From Prado023 sp964418695 (lineage in GTDB: Bacteria; Actinomycetota; Actinomycetes; S36-B12; CAIYMF01), in the NCBI GenBank assembly GCA_964418695.1, contig CAYQMN010000006.1, positions 62,001 through 126,000 of the forward strand: DNA of 64,000 nt, written 5' to 3'. Position 1 is the stretch's first letter, and every line of letters starts with the position of its first letter. Both the position numbers and the translations under genes were made by a program. The notes under the pieces were generated by a model. It saw only the letters and a list, made by a program, of their open reading frames with translations. It searched no databases and was not told the DNA's origin. Positions 48,492-57,394 of the stretch are shown here, piece after piece.

Positions 48492-49946
48492 TCAGCTCAC
48501 CCAGACCGACACCCCGCCGCTCGGGTGCCGGAACTGCGCGGACCCGTCCTCGTCGGTGACGATCGACTGCGCGTCGTGGCCCGTCGCGTCGTGGAACGTG
48601 GCTGTGGGCAGCCCGGTTCCGATCCTCAGCGACCCGGCGTCGCCGTTGCCCAGCACCACGACCGCCACGAGCCCGGGCCGGCGGCGCAGCCAGCCGATCG
48701 TGTTCGGCGAGTCGAAGTGATCCTCCTGCTCCGCGTCCTCTCCGAGCTCGGTCCGCACCGCGAGCATCGCGTCGATCAGCGGACGCATCGCGGGCAGGTG
48801 GACATCCACCCGTTGCCCGCCGCGCTCCTCGGAGTAGTCCGCGCCGTCGTAGTCGGCGACGAACACGCACGGGATGCCGTCGCGGCGCAGGAGGATCAGC
48901 GCGTAGGCCAAGGGCTTGAACCAGCTCTCGACTGCGGATTCCAGCGCCTGCAGCGGCTGGGAGTCGTGGTTGTCCACGAAGGTCATCGCCAGCTCGGGCC
49001 GGATCGACACGAGGGTCTCGTCGAAGACCGCGCGCAGGTCGTAGCCCGCCCCCGCCAGGCTGGCGGCCTGGAGCCGGAAGTGCAGCGGCACGTCGAAGAG
49101 CATGATCTCCTCGTCGCTCTCGCTCAGGAAGTACTCCAGCGCCGCGAGGTTGGGCGACCAGTACTCGCCGACCACGGCCAGCTCCCGCCCCGCGTGCGCG
49201 CGCATCGCCGCCATGTACCCGTGCAGCACCTTCGCGGGCATGTGCTTGACCGCGTCCAGGCGCAGCCCGTCGATGCCGGTGAGGTCCACGTACCAGTCGC
49301 CCCAGTCCACGAGCAGCTGCTGGACCTCGGGGTTGGCGTGGTCGACGTCGGCACCCATGAGGTAGTCGTAGTTGCCCAGCTCCAGGTCCACACCCTCGGC
49401 GAACGACTTGCCCTCGAACAGGAAGATGGCGTCCTGCGGATGGCCGTCGAGGCTGTCGTGGTCGACCGCCACGAAGTGGCTGGCGTTCAGGGTGCGCGGG
49501 TCGTACTTGCCGGCGCGTCCGGGGAAGTCGAAGCCGGTCCACACCTCCACCTCTCGCGGCTCGGCCAGGGCGTGGTTGCGGTTCTCGCGGGCGATCGGCG
49601 TCGCGCGCACGATCTCGCTGCGGTCCGCGCCCAGGCGATGCCCCCACACGATGTCGGCGTAGACGGTCAGCCCGGCCGCCTGCAGGTCGCGGATCGCCGC
49701 GAGGTACTCGTCCTTGGTCCCGTACTTGGTGGCGACGCCGCCCTTCTGGTCGAACTCGCCGAGGTCGTACAGGTCGTACACGCCGTAGCCCACGTCGTAG
49801 CCGCCCGCGTGGCCCTTGTAGGCCGGCGGCAGCCAGACCGCGGTGAACCCGGAGGCGGCCAGCTCCTGCGCGCGCGCCGAGGCCGAACGCCACAGGGTCC
49901 CTGCGCCGGGGCTGTACCAGTGGAAGAGCTGCAGGACCGCGGTCAT
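48492..49946 (-). CDS. GH13 alpha-amylase, cytoplasmic
   Basis: This 484-residue protein is a liquefying-type alpha-amylase: FHWYSPGAGTLW at the N-terminus, LPPAYKG, nucleophile region GLRLDAVKHM, acid/base Glu in VVGEYW, and FVDNHDSQP. A signal peptide is missing, so it should act on glycogen or maltodextrin inside the cell. Length is normal for the intracellular AmyA group. The ATG overlaps the stop of the upstream repeat-protein gene (ATGA at 49943-49946). Confidence 0.87.
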   Translation of the reverse strand: MTAVLQLFHWYSPGAGTLWRSASARAQELAASGFTAVWLPPAYKGHAGGYDVGYGVYDLYDLGEFDQKGGVATKYGTKDEYLAAIRDLQAAGLTVYADIVWGHRLGADRSEIVRATPIARENRNHALAEPREVEVWTGFDFPGRAGKYDPRTLNASHFVAVDHDSLDGHPQDAIFLFEGKSFAEGVDLELGNYDYLMGADVDHANPEVQQLLVDWGDWYVDLTGIDGLRLDAVKHMPAKVLHGYMAAMRAHAGRELAVVGEYWSPNLAALEYFLSESDEEIMLFDVPLHFRLQAASLAGAGYDLRAVFDETLVSIRPELAMTFVDNHDSQPLQALESAVESWFKPLAYALILLRRDGIPCVFVADYDGADYSEERGGQRVDVHLPAMRPLIDAMLAVRTELGEDAEQEDHFDSPNTIGWLRRRPGLVAVVVLGNGDAGSLRIGTGLPTATFHDATGHDAQSIVTDEDGSAQFRHPSGGVSVWVS

Positions 49947-50416
49947 GCCCGATCCCGCGTGACGGCAGCCCGCACCGCCGCCGCGGTCAGGCCGACCTTC
50001 GACACGGCGGCACCGACCCGGGCGACCGCCCCCACTGCGCCGACCGACGCCACGGATCCGGCCGACCCGACCGCCGCCACCGAGCCGGTCGAGGCGACCG
50101 TGGCGACCGAGCCCGAGGATCCCACTGCGCCGACCGACCCCACCGACTTGGCCGAGAGCACGGACAGGACCGAGGCGAAGGACCCGATCGAGAGGACCGA
50201 GCCCGCGGAGCCGATGCTCAGGATCGAGCCGGCCGAGCCGATGGACAGGATCGATCCGACCGAGCCGACGCTCAGGATCGACCCACGACTGCCCCGGGAG
50301 CGCCACGATCCATGCCCGGGCGCCTGCTCGACGGCGGCGTCTTCGTGCGGCGAGTCGACGGCAGCGGCGGCGTGCCCGACGGCAGCGTCTTCGTGCGGGC
50401 TCATGGAATCGGCCAC
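49943..50416 (-). CDS. Nonapeptide-repeat protein (GSxGSxLSI)
   Basis: This 157-residue protein begins with a twice-repeated SPHEDAAV. Nine-residue repeats follow: GSVGSILSI, GSAGSILSI, GSAGSVLSI, GSFASVLSV, then more divergent SVGAV and SVATV copies. The Ser/Gly/Val/Ile pattern with period nine suggests a beta-solenoid or fibrous fold. The C-terminus is Ala-rich and basic. GGAGG lies nine bases before GTG 50416. It is set between the Abhydrolase_9 gene (two bases apart) and the amylase gene (overlap), so all three form one operon. Confidence 0.65.
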   Translation of the reverse strand: MADSMSPHEDAAVGHAAAAVDSPHEDAAVEQAPGHGSWRSRGSRGSILSVGSVGSILSIGSAGSILSIGSAGSVLSIGSFASVLSVLSAKSVGSVGAVGSSGSVATVASTGSVAAVGSAGSVASVGAVGAVARVGAAVSKVGLTAAAVRAAVTRDRA

Positions 50417-50418
50417 GG

Positions 50419-52461
50419 CTATTGCCCTCCCGAGGTGCCGAAGCTGGCGAGCAGGCCGGAGACGTCCCCGCGCGCCAGCTCGGCGGCCGAGGTGTTGTCC
50501 AGTCCGATCGTGGCCGGGTCGACCCCCCACTTCTGCAGCTGGCCCTCGACCGCGGTGCGTGCCGACTCGAACCGCTTGGCGACCATCCGCCGGGCCGCCC
50601 ACTCCTGCTCGCGCTCGCGCAGCGCCCGCTCCATCCGCTCGCACTGCTGCGGCGTGGCGTCCAGTCCGAACCCGAAGCGGATCGCGTCCACCAGCTCGAT
50701 CCGGTAGTCGTGGCCACGGCGCACGAACAGTCCGGGCTTGGTCTGCATCCCGTTCTTGAGGTCCACCAGGGTGAGCACGAACGTCGTCACCGGGCGGAAC
50801 ATGGTCTCGCGCGGCACGCCGGGCGGGCGCTTCTCCGGCGGACCCATCCACCACGGCTCGCGCACGACCGCCTCGTAGCTGAACTTGTTGATCGGGTCGT
50901 CGTGGTGGATGACCTGGATGTGCCGGACGCTCGGCGACAGCCTGGGGATCTCGTCGGCCTGCGCGACCGCGCCGAGGACCTGGGTGGGGTCGATCCCGAA
51001 CGGGTCGGCGAACCACTCCTCCCACAGGTCGGTGCGGAACGGCGTGCCCAGATAGAGACCGCCGTCGAGGCCGAGCTCACCGAACCGGTGGGTGCCCGCA
51101 GCGGCCACGTCGAGGGCGACCTGGGCGCCCAGGCTCTCGCCGAACTGCAGCAGCCGGGGCCGCTTGTCCGCCGGCATCGACGCGATGCGGTCGCGGATGC
51201 CGGCCAGCACCAGGGTCTGCAGCCGCACCCCGGCCTGGGTGGCGTTCAGCGCGAGGAAGCTGGGCACGAGGGCGTACTGCGGCACGATGATCGCGCAGTC
51301 GCCGCGGGTCAGGTACTCCACGGCCTCGGCGAACGAGTAGTTGACATACCCCACGCCGGTGGGCGCGGCGACCACGATCATCGAGCGCTCGTAGGCACCG
51401 ACCGCCTCCAGCTCGGCCAGCGCCAGGGTCGCGCGCTCCTCCAGGGACTCCGCGCTGGCGAACCCCGCGACCACCCGCACCGGGTCGATCGCCGGCTCGC
51501 CCATGAGCGTGGAGATCTGGGTGGCAGTCAGGGTCATCAGCACGAACCGGCGACCCTCCTTGCCGATGCTGTCGAACGCGACCAGGCTGCGCGGCCCGGC
51601 GGTCACATGCTCGCTGGTGGGCGGCGCCGGGTACGCCGGCTCGACCACGTCGTCGGCGTGCTGGATGCGCCGGCGCACCCGGTCCAGGGCGAAGAACCCG
51701 AGGGGGACCAGAGCGCCCGCGGCGACGGTGTGCCCGACCAGCGGGGTCACCGGGTCGTCCTGGCGGCCCAGAGCGGCGTCGATGATCCACGTGCTGCCCT
51801 CGGCGATGGCGAACTCGGTGGCTGCCAGGGCCAGCAGCCCGGCGCCGACGCCGGCGCCCACACCGACCGCCCTGGCCAGGCTCTTGGCGGACGTGCCGCC
51901 GGTGGCGGGATCCTCGGGGGTCTGGTCCTGGTCGGTGCGCAGCCGGCGGGCCCGGGCGTCCATCTGCCAGACGCGCAGCGCGGCCGTGGCCCCGCCGAGA
52001 CCGGCCGCCGTGAGCATCCCCAGCACGGGGCCGTTGGCTCGGGTCAGCGGCCGGGACAGCCGGTCCGCACCGACGACCAGAGTGGTCATCGCACCCCCCG
52101 CGCCCATCACCCACGCACCGGAGGAGACGGCGGCGACCGGCAGCGGCGCGGTGTGGCTCTTGGGCAGGGCCTGGCTGGTGAAGCTGCCCAGCGCGGCGAA
52201 GCTGGCCGAGGTGAGCAGCAGCATGTTCTCGGGATTGCCGTGGCCGCGCAGCTTGGTGAGCAGCTCGGCGCTGGCCTCCACCGCCGAGACCACCACCGTC
52301 GAGGCGCCCAGCCCGTAGGCGGCGGCGGTCGCGGTGGCCATCGCCTGGTCGCTGGCGGAGCGCGGGAGCAGACCGCGCTGGAAGGTGGAGGCGGTCAGGG
52401 CCGCAGCGGCAGCCACGCCGGTGCGCAGCGCCAAGTACCTGCTCGCCCGATGCCTGGCCAC
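50419..52461 (-). CDS. Abhydrolase_9 family integral membrane hydrolase
   Basis: This 680-residue protein has an N-terminal half with several membrane helices (Abhydrolase_9_N) followed by an alpha/beta-hydrolase domain. The nucleophile elbow is QFGESLGAQ, and HHDDPINKF and PWWMGPPEKRPPGVP are family motifs. The family is actinobacterial, membrane-bound and biochemically uncharacterised. GTG 52461 is the family-like start (VARHRASRYLALR). It is the first gene of the operon with the repeat protein and amylase. Confidence 0.82.
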   Translation of the reverse strand: MARHRASRYLALRTGVAAAAALTASTFQRGLLPRSASDQAMATATAAAYGLGASTVVVSAVEASAELLTKLRGHGNPENMLLLTSASFAALGSFTSQALPKSHTAPLPVAAVSSGAWVMGAGGAMTTLVVGADRLSRPLTRANGPVLGMLTAAGLGGATAALRVWQMDARARRLRTDQDQTPEDPATGGTSAKSLARAVGVGAGVGAGLLALAATEFAIAEGSTWIIDAALGRQDDPVTPLVGHTVAAGALVPLGFFALDRVRRRIQHADDVVEPAYPAPPTSEHVTAGPRSLVAFDSIGKEGRRFVLMTLTATQISTLMGEPAIDPVRVVAGFASAESLEERATLALAELEAVGAYERSMIVVAAPTGVGYVNYSFAEAVEYLTRGDCAIIVPQYALVPSFLALNATQAGVRLQTLVLAGIRDRIASMPADKRPRLLQFGESLGAQVALDVAAAGTHRFGELGLDGGLYLGTPFRTDLWEEWFADPFGIDPTQVLGAVAQADEIPRLSPSVRHIQVIHHDDPINKFSYEAVVREPWWMGPPEKRPPGVPRETMFRPVTTFVLTLVDLKNGMQTKPGLFVRRGHDYRIELVDAIRFGFGLDATPQQCERMERALREREQEWAARRMVAKRFESARTAVEGQLQKWGVDPATIGLDNTSAAELARGDVSGLLASFGTSGGQ

Positions 52462-52746
52462 ATGCGGCAGTCTGCCCGATCGGGCGGGCCGGTGCGGGGC
52501 CGACGGAGACACCGGGCGGGTCACGCAGCCGGGAGCGGGAGCCGGACCCGACTCTGGTGCGGTGCGCCGGGTGCGGGGCGAAGGCGCGGGGCATGGGGGC
52601 TGGGCGTGGGTGCGGGCCGGGGTGCGGGCGTGGGCGTGGGCGTGGGCTGGGCCTGGGTGCGGGGCGTGGGTGCGATCATGCACGGGTCGCGCGGGCCGGG
52701 GCGGGCGCACTAGCGTCGGGTCAGCCCACGAGCCGATGGAGAGTCC
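52462..52746. other. Low-complexity intergenic stretch
   Basis: The centre (about 52590-52680) is a run of GGGTGCGGGCGTGGGC-like words. The right end holds the promoter region of the MaoC gene. No gene is seen. Confidence 0.5.
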
Positions 52747-53637
52747 ATGCCCGACTCCGCACGTCACGACCTGCCCAGCCTGCCGATCAGCCTCGCCCGC
52801 TCGATCGCCCCGTGGAAGCGGGCCGCGAACGGCTCCACCGAGCTTCCCGACCAGGAGATCCAGGTCGCCGGCTGGCGCCCGGACCGGGCGAAGGTCGCCG
52901 AGTACCGCGCGCTCATGGGCTCGGACGCCGACCTTCCGCTGGCGTTCCCACAGATCGCGGTCATGGCCCTCACGATGGACCTCATCTCGCGGTGGTCCTA
53001 TCCGGTGCGCGCGCTGGGAATGGTGCATATGGGGTCGGTCGTGGAGGCGCTCGACGAGCTGCCCCTGGACGCCGACTGGGACATCGTGACCGGCAGCTCG
53101 GCGGGCCGGCATGTGCGCTCCGGGATGGAGTTCGACGTCACCGGCGAGGTGTCGGTCGGGGGCTCGGTGCGCTGGCGCTCGCGGGCGGTGTACCTCTCGC
53201 GCAGTCGCTCGGCGGCCGGCGCCCAGGACTCGACGGTTCCCGAGGTGCCTCAGGAGGGCCCGTGGACCGACCGGGTCACGGTGGATGCGCCAGAGGGGAT
53301 CGGGCGCTCGTTCGGGCGTCTGTCCGGCGACGTCAACCCGATCCATCTGCACAAGCTGACCGCGAAGGTCCTGGGATTCCGGCGGGCGATCGCGCACGGC
53401 TGGTGGAGCACGGGCCGCACGCTGGCCCTGCTCGGCGCGGACGAGGCGGTGCCCGGCCGGCGCCTGGAGATCGTGTACCGCCGGCCGATCGAGCTGCCCA
53501 GCACGCCGCGGCTGTGCTGGCGCACGGAGGCGTCGGGCATCGCGTTCGTCGTCCTGCGCGAGAAGGACGTCGAGGCCTCCGCGGACCCGGAAGCCAAGCC
53601 GCCGACCCCGCTGGTGGCAGGCCGAGTCACCGGCTGA
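52747..53637 (+). CDS. MaoC/hotdog-fold (R)-hydratase
   Basis: This 296-residue protein is a double-hotdog MaoC-type enzyme. The C-terminal hotdog has the hydratase-2 motif with Asp195 and His200 (SGDVNPIHLHKLTAKVLGF), the catalytic pair of (R)-specific enoyl-CoA or enoyl-ACP hydratases. It would hydrate trans-2-enoyl thioesters in fatty-acid metabolism. The N-terminal part is a degenerate hotdog. ATG 52747 is preceded by a GGAGAG-type element. Confidence 0.82.
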   Translation: MPDSARHDLPSLPISLARSIAPWKRAANGSTELPDQEIQVAGWRPDRAKVAEYRALMGSDADLPLAFPQIAVMALTMDLISRWSYPVRALGMVHMGSVVEALDELPLDADWDIVTGSSAGRHVRSGMEFDVTGEVSVGGSVRWRSRAVYLSRSRSAAGAQDSTVPEVPQEGPWTDRVTVDAPEGIGRSFGRLSGDVNPIHLHKLTAKVLGFRRAIAHGWWSTGRTLALLGADEAVPGRRLEIVYRRPIELPSTPRLCWRTEASGIAFVVLREKDVEASADPEAKPPTPLVAGRVTG

Positions 53638-53652
53638 GCGCCCTGGGCGCTT

Positions 53653-53707
53653 CCCCGCCCCGCCCCGCCCCGCCCCGCCCCGCCCCGTCCCATCCCGTCC
53701 CATCCCG
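53653..53707. repeat. Pentanucleotide satellite, 11 units
   Basis: CCCCG repeats seven times, followed by TCCCA, TCCCG, TCCCA, TCCCG in the same 5-base register, 16 bases after the MaoC stop codon. Like the array at 44741 it follows a gene's end. Confidence 0.9.
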
Positions 53708-53829
53708 CGCTGGTCCAGACCGACCCGCCCACGTCCTCCACAGCCGACCGGACCTCGTCCTTCCCCTCGGCGGGCTGCTCGGGCATGGTGCGCCCGGTGC
53801 CGAACGGCGCCGGAGATGGGGGCAATCGC

Positions 53830-54324
53830 ATGAACGAGACGACGATCACCGTGGCCGGGAACCTGGTCAACGACGTGGACCTCCGCCGGACCGCGAAGGG
53901 CGACGCGGTGGCCCGATTCCGGCTGGCGTCGACGTCCTCCCGGTTCGACCGCGATCGCGGTCACTGGGTGGAGGGCGAGACGACCTACTGGAACGTGACC
54001 GCGTGGCGCCGGGCCGCGGAGAACGCCTCGGCGAGCCTGGCCAAGGGGCATCCGGTGGTGGTGTTCGGCCGGGTCCGCCAGCGGACGGTCGACCGGCCTG
54101 CCGGTGAGGGCAGCCGGACGATGCAGGTCACCTACACCGACCTCGAGGCCCTGCACTTCGGGCAGGACCTGACCCGGTGCCGGTCGGTGTACCAGCGCGC
54201 GCCGATCGGCCCCCAGTCCAGCGAGCTGCGGACGGGCACGACGGGGGACGGGTCGGGCGGAAACCAGTCGGTCGGCCAGGCAAGTCCGGACGACTCGGCT
54301 GTCGATCGATCCCGGGTGGCCTGA
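53830..54324 (+). CDS. ssb: Single-stranded DNA-binding protein
   Basis: This 164-residue protein has a complete OB-fold (TTITVAGNLVNDVDLRRTAK; YWNVTAWRRAAENASASL; VVVFGRVRQRTV). The C-terminal tail is Gly/Ser-rich but lacks the acidic DDIPF-like end used by the main replicative SSB. It is therefore likely a secondary SSB, as often seen in actinobacteria. ATG 53830 lacks a strong ribosome-binding site. It binds ssDNA in replication, repair or transformation. Confidence 0.85.
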   Translation: MNETTITVAGNLVNDVDLRRTAKGDAVARFRLASTSSRFDRDRGHWVEGETTYWNVTAWRRAAENASASLAKGHPVVVFGRVRQRTVDRPAGEGSRTMQVTYTDLEALHFGQDLTRCRSVYQRAPIGPQSSELRTGTTGDGSGGNQSVGQASPDDSAVDRSRVA

Positions 54325-54530
54325 GTCCTCGACCGGATCGTGGCGAGAAGGCCTGCTCGTCACGATCGGCCGTGCCCAGACGGCCGGCGTGGGGGAGGCG
54401 GTGGGGGTGGAACCGGCCGAGCGCGGGGGTCTCGGCCGTCTCCCCGGCACCGCCTCCCCTCAGGGCCGGCGCCGACCGAGCCCAGTGCCGTGCCGTCCTT
54501 TCGCGATTCGTTCGGTCCGGGGGCCGCGAT

Positions 54531-54536
54531 TACCCT
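54531..54536 (+). promoter_or_regulatory. Leaderless -10 box for ettA
   Basis: TACCCT, seven bases before the ATG at 54544. Confidence 0.5.
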
Positions 54537-54543
54537 TGCGCCC

Positions 54544-56241
54544 ATGGCTGAGTACATCTACACCCTTCGCCGCGCCCGCAAGGCGCACGGCGACAAGGTG
54601 GTCCTCGACAACGTGACCCTGTCGTTCCTGCCGGGCGCCAAGATCGGCGTGGTCGGGCCGAACGGGGCGGGCAAGTCGAGCCTGCTCAAGATCATGGCCG
54701 GGATGGACCAGGTCTCCAACGGCGAGGCGACCCTGAGCGCGGGCTACTCGGTCGGGATCCTGTCGCAGGAGCCGGTGCTGGACGAGTCCAAGACGGTCCT
54801 GGGCAACGTCGAGGACGGCGTGGCGCAGACCAAGGCGCTGCTCACCCGGTACAACGAGATCTCCGAGGCCATGGCCGATCCGGACGCCGACTTCGACGCG
54901 CTCATGTCGGAGATGGGCACCTTGCAGGAGAAGATCGACCACCTCGACGCCTGGGACCTGGACAGCCAACTGGAGCAGGCGATGGACGCGCTGCGCTGCC
55001 CGCCCGGAGACGCCGACGTGACGGTCCTGTCCGGCGGTGAGCGCCGCCGCGTGGCGCTGTGCAAGCTGCTCCTGCAGCAGCCCGACCTCCTCCTGCTCGA
55101 CGAGCCGACCAACCACCTCGACGCCGAGAGCGTCCAGTGGCTCGAGCAGCACCTGGAGAAGTACCCCGGGACCATCGTGGCGATCACCCACGACCGGTAC
55201 TTCCTGGAGAACGTCGCCCAGTGGATCCTCGAGCTGGACCGCGGCCGCACGTACCCGTACGAGGGCAACTACTCGACCTACCTGGACGCGAAGGCCGCCC
55301 GCCTGAAGATGGAGGGCCAGAAGGACGCCAAGCTCAAGCGCCGCCTGACCGAGGAGCTGGAGTGGGTGCGCTCCAACGCCAAGGCTCGCCAGACGAAGAG
55401 CCGCGCCCGGTTGGACCGCTACGAGGAGATGGCCTCCGAGGCGGACAAGACCCGCAAGCTGGACTTCGAGGAGATCCAGATCCCGCCGGGCCCGCGCCTG
55501 GGGTCGCTGGTCGTCGAGGCGAAGGGCCTGACCAAGGCGTTCGACGAGCGGGTCCTGATCGACGACCTGAGCTTCACGCTGCCGCGCAACGGGATCGTCG
55601 GCGTCATCGGTCCCAACGGCGTGGGCAAGACGACCCTGTTCAAGATGATCGTCGCCTCGGCCGAGGGCGACACCAGCGACAAGGCGGCCCTGCCGACCTC
55701 CGGCGACCTGCGCGTCGGCGACACCGTGAAGCTCTCGTACGTCGATCAGAGCCGGGCCGGCCTGGACCCCACCAAGAACGTGTGGGAGGTCGTCTCCGAC
55801 GGGCTGGACTGGATCAAGGTCGGCCACGTCGAGATGCCGTCGCGGGCCTACATCGGGGCGTTCGGGTTCAAGGGACCGGACCAGCAGAAGCCGGCGCGGG
55901 TGCTCTCCGGCGGCGAGCGCAACCGGCTCAACCTCGCGCTCACGCTCAAGCAGGGCGGCAACCTGATCCTGCTCGACGAGCCGACCAACGACCTGGACGT
56001 CGAGACCCTCGGCTCGCTGGAGAACGCGCTGCTGGACTTCCCGGGCTGCGCGGTCATCACCTCGCACGACCGCTGGTTCCTGGACCGGATCGCCACGCAC
56101 ATCCTGGCCTACGAGGGCGACTCGCAGTGGTTCTGGTTCGAGGGCAACTTCGAGTCCTACGAGAAGAACAAGATCGAGCGCCTGGGCGCCGAGGCGGCCC
56201 GTCCGCACCGCGCGACCTACCGCAAGCTCACGCGCGGCTGA
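54544..56241 (+). CDS. ettA: Energy-dependent translational throttle EttA (ABC-F)
   Basis: This 565-residue ABC-F protein has two ATPase cassettes. Walker A is GPNGAGKSSLL and GPNGVGKTTLF. The signatures are LSGGERRRVALCKLL and LSGGERNRLNLAL, and both Walker B motifs end in LLDEPTN. The linker with the EttA-type arm (WVRSNAKARQTKSRARLDRY) lies between them. It gates the ribosome entry into elongation according to the ATP/ADP ratio. It has no membrane segment. Length and motifs are standard. Confidence 0.93.
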   Translation: MAEYIYTLRRARKAHGDKVVLDNVTLSFLPGAKIGVVGPNGAGKSSLLKIMAGMDQVSNGEATLSAGYSVGILSQEPVLDESKTVLGNVEDGVAQTKALLTRYNEISEAMADPDADFDALMSEMGTLQEKIDHLDAWDLDSQLEQAMDALRCPPGDADVTVLSGGERRRVALCKLLLQQPDLLLLDEPTNHLDAESVQWLEQHLEKYPGTIVAITHDRYFLENVAQWILELDRGRTYPYEGNYSTYLDAKAARLKMEGQKDAKLKRRLTEELEWVRSNAKARQTKSRARLDRYEEMASEADKTRKLDFEEIQIPPGPRLGSLVVEAKGLTKAFDERVLIDDLSFTLPRNGIVGVIGPNGVGKTTLFKMIVASAEGDTSDKAALPTSGDLRVGDTVKLSYVDQSRAGLDPTKNVWEVVSDGLDWIKVGHVEMPSRAYIGAFGFKGPDQQKPARVLSGGERNRLNLALTLKQGGNLILLDEPTNDLDVETLGSLENALLDFPGCAVITSHDRWFLDRIATHILAYEGDSQWFWFEGNFESYEKNKIERLGAEAARPHRATYRKLTRG

Positions 56242-56289
56242 TCGGCGCGTTCGGGAGCGGTCGCCGCCAGGGCCTGCCGGGCCGGGCTC

Positions 56290-56790
56290 TCAGATCCCGT
56301 CGCCGGCCATGTCCGGAGTGCTCTCGGCCAGGTCCTTGAGGGTGGCCAGCGACTCGCGGATGTTGCGGCGGTTGTGCTCGTCGCGCGGTCCGGGGATCAT
56401 CACCGATCCGAACGCGGTCAGCAGGCGTCCCCGAAGGCCGGTGCGCCGGTCGGTCCAGGTCTCGGTGACGGTGCAGCCACCCGTGCAGGCGGCCAGGTCG
56501 TACTCCCAGCGCGAGACCCCGAAGGGGCCGAAGCTCACGTCGAAGGCGAATCGACGGCCCCGGTCGGCGGCCAGCACCCGGCACTGGGTGGCCCAGATCC
56601 AGGGGCCCCGGCGGTTGACCCCCCAGAAGCGGTGGCCGACCTGCAGGGCGCGCCCGGCCCCGACGGCACCTGTCGCCTCGGGCGAGTAGCGGCCGACGCC
56701 GCTCACATCGGCGATCAGGTCATAGACCCATCCGGCATCGGCGTTGATGTCGATCGAGTCGCTGACGACTGCCATCTCGCTCACGGTCAC
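56290..56790 (-). CDS. SRPBCC family protein
   Basis: This 166-residue protein has the START/Bet v1-like SRPBCC pattern: SIDINADAGWVYDLIADVSG at the N-terminus and RFAFDVSFGPFGVSRWEYDL in the sheet. These bind lipophilic ligands or act as polyketide cyclase/dehydrases; the ligand is unknown. GTG 56790 overlaps the stop of the upstream thioesterase gene (GTGA). ATG 56775 is an alternative start. Confidence 0.75.
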   Translation of the reverse strand: MTVSEMAVVSDSIDINADAGWVYDLIADVSGVGRYSPEATGAVGAGRALQVGHRFWGVNRRGPWIWATQCRVLAADRGRRFAFDVSFGPFGVSRWEYDLAACTGGCTVTETWTDRRTGLRGRLLTAFGSVMIPGPRDEHNRRNIRESLATLKDLAESTPDMAGDGI

Positions 56791-57236
56791 CTCCGGGTGG
56801 GGCGCAGCTGGTAGCGGCCCTGAGACGTGAGGACGGTCCGCCCGGACTCGTCGCGCGCCTCGAGGTCGAGGACGAAGTCCGCCGAGCCGGCCTGGTCGGC
56901 CGTGGCGGCCAGGCCGCGCACCTCGGCGGGGTCCATCCGGGCCTCGACGGTCACATCGGTGCGGGCGGGCGCCAGGAACTGCACGCTCAGGTCGGTCACG
57001 ATCGGGGTGTAGGCCGGGCCGACGACCGCCAGCGGGAGCAGGCCGCCGGGCACCTCGACGACCGCGAACAGGGCGCCCGCGTACATCGTCCCGAAGTGGT
57101 TGGCGTTGCCCTGGATCGGCACGCGCAGAGTGACCGACCCGGGGCCGGCCGCGTCGGCGACGATCCCCAGGCGGCCGAGCGCCGGGATCGTCGCGTGCAT
57201 CACCTGGGTCAGGGCTTCGGGAGTCAGCTCGTCCAC
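56787..57236 (-). CDS. Hotdog-fold thioesterase-like protein (DUF4442)
   Basis: This 149-residue protein has the YiiD/DUF4442 type hotdog fold: VTLRVPIQGNANHFGTMYAG with the conserved HFGTMYAGALFA helix, and VQFLAPARTDVTVEARM. It probably hydrolyses acyl-CoA thioesters. The GTG at 57236 is preceded by TACGGT and six bases, a leaderless arrangement. It is coupled to the SRPBCC gene. Confidence 0.78.
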   Translation of the reverse strand: MDELTPEALTQVMHATIPALGRLGIVADAAGPGSVTLRVPIQGNANHFGTMYAGALFAVVEVPGGLLPLAVVGPAYTPIVTDLSVQFLAPARTDVTVEARMDPAEVRGLAATADQAGSADFVLDLEARDESGRTVLTSQGRYQLRPTRR

Positions 57237-57242
57237 GCGATC

Positions 57243-57248
57243 ACCGTA
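57243..57248 (-). promoter_or_regulatory. Leaderless -10 box for the thioesterase gene
   Basis: TACGGT on the minus strand, six bases from the GTG at 57236. Confidence 0.5.
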
Positions 57249-57271
57249 GGGCGCACCAGAGAACCCTGCGT

Positions 57272-57392
57272 GACCGGGTGGGGTCTCGACGGGCTCGACC
57301 GGCGGGTGGTCACGCCTGTCTGGGCCGACCGGGTGGGGTCTCGACGGGCTCGACGGGCGAGTGGTCACTCCGGTTCTGGGCCGACCGGGTGC
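57272..57392. repeat. 55-base tandem repeat with GGTCTCGACGGGCTCGAC core
   Basis: Units start at 57272, 57327 and 57383 (partial), each beginning GACCGGGTG. The two full copies differ at a few positions only. It lies between two genes transcribed in the same direction. Confidence 0.85.
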
Positions 57393-57394
57393 GC

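Noticed and set aside
49943..50416. The 27-base coding repeats as a possible CRISPR array
   Set aside because: There are no unique spacers, the repeats vary gradually and the frame is kept throughout.
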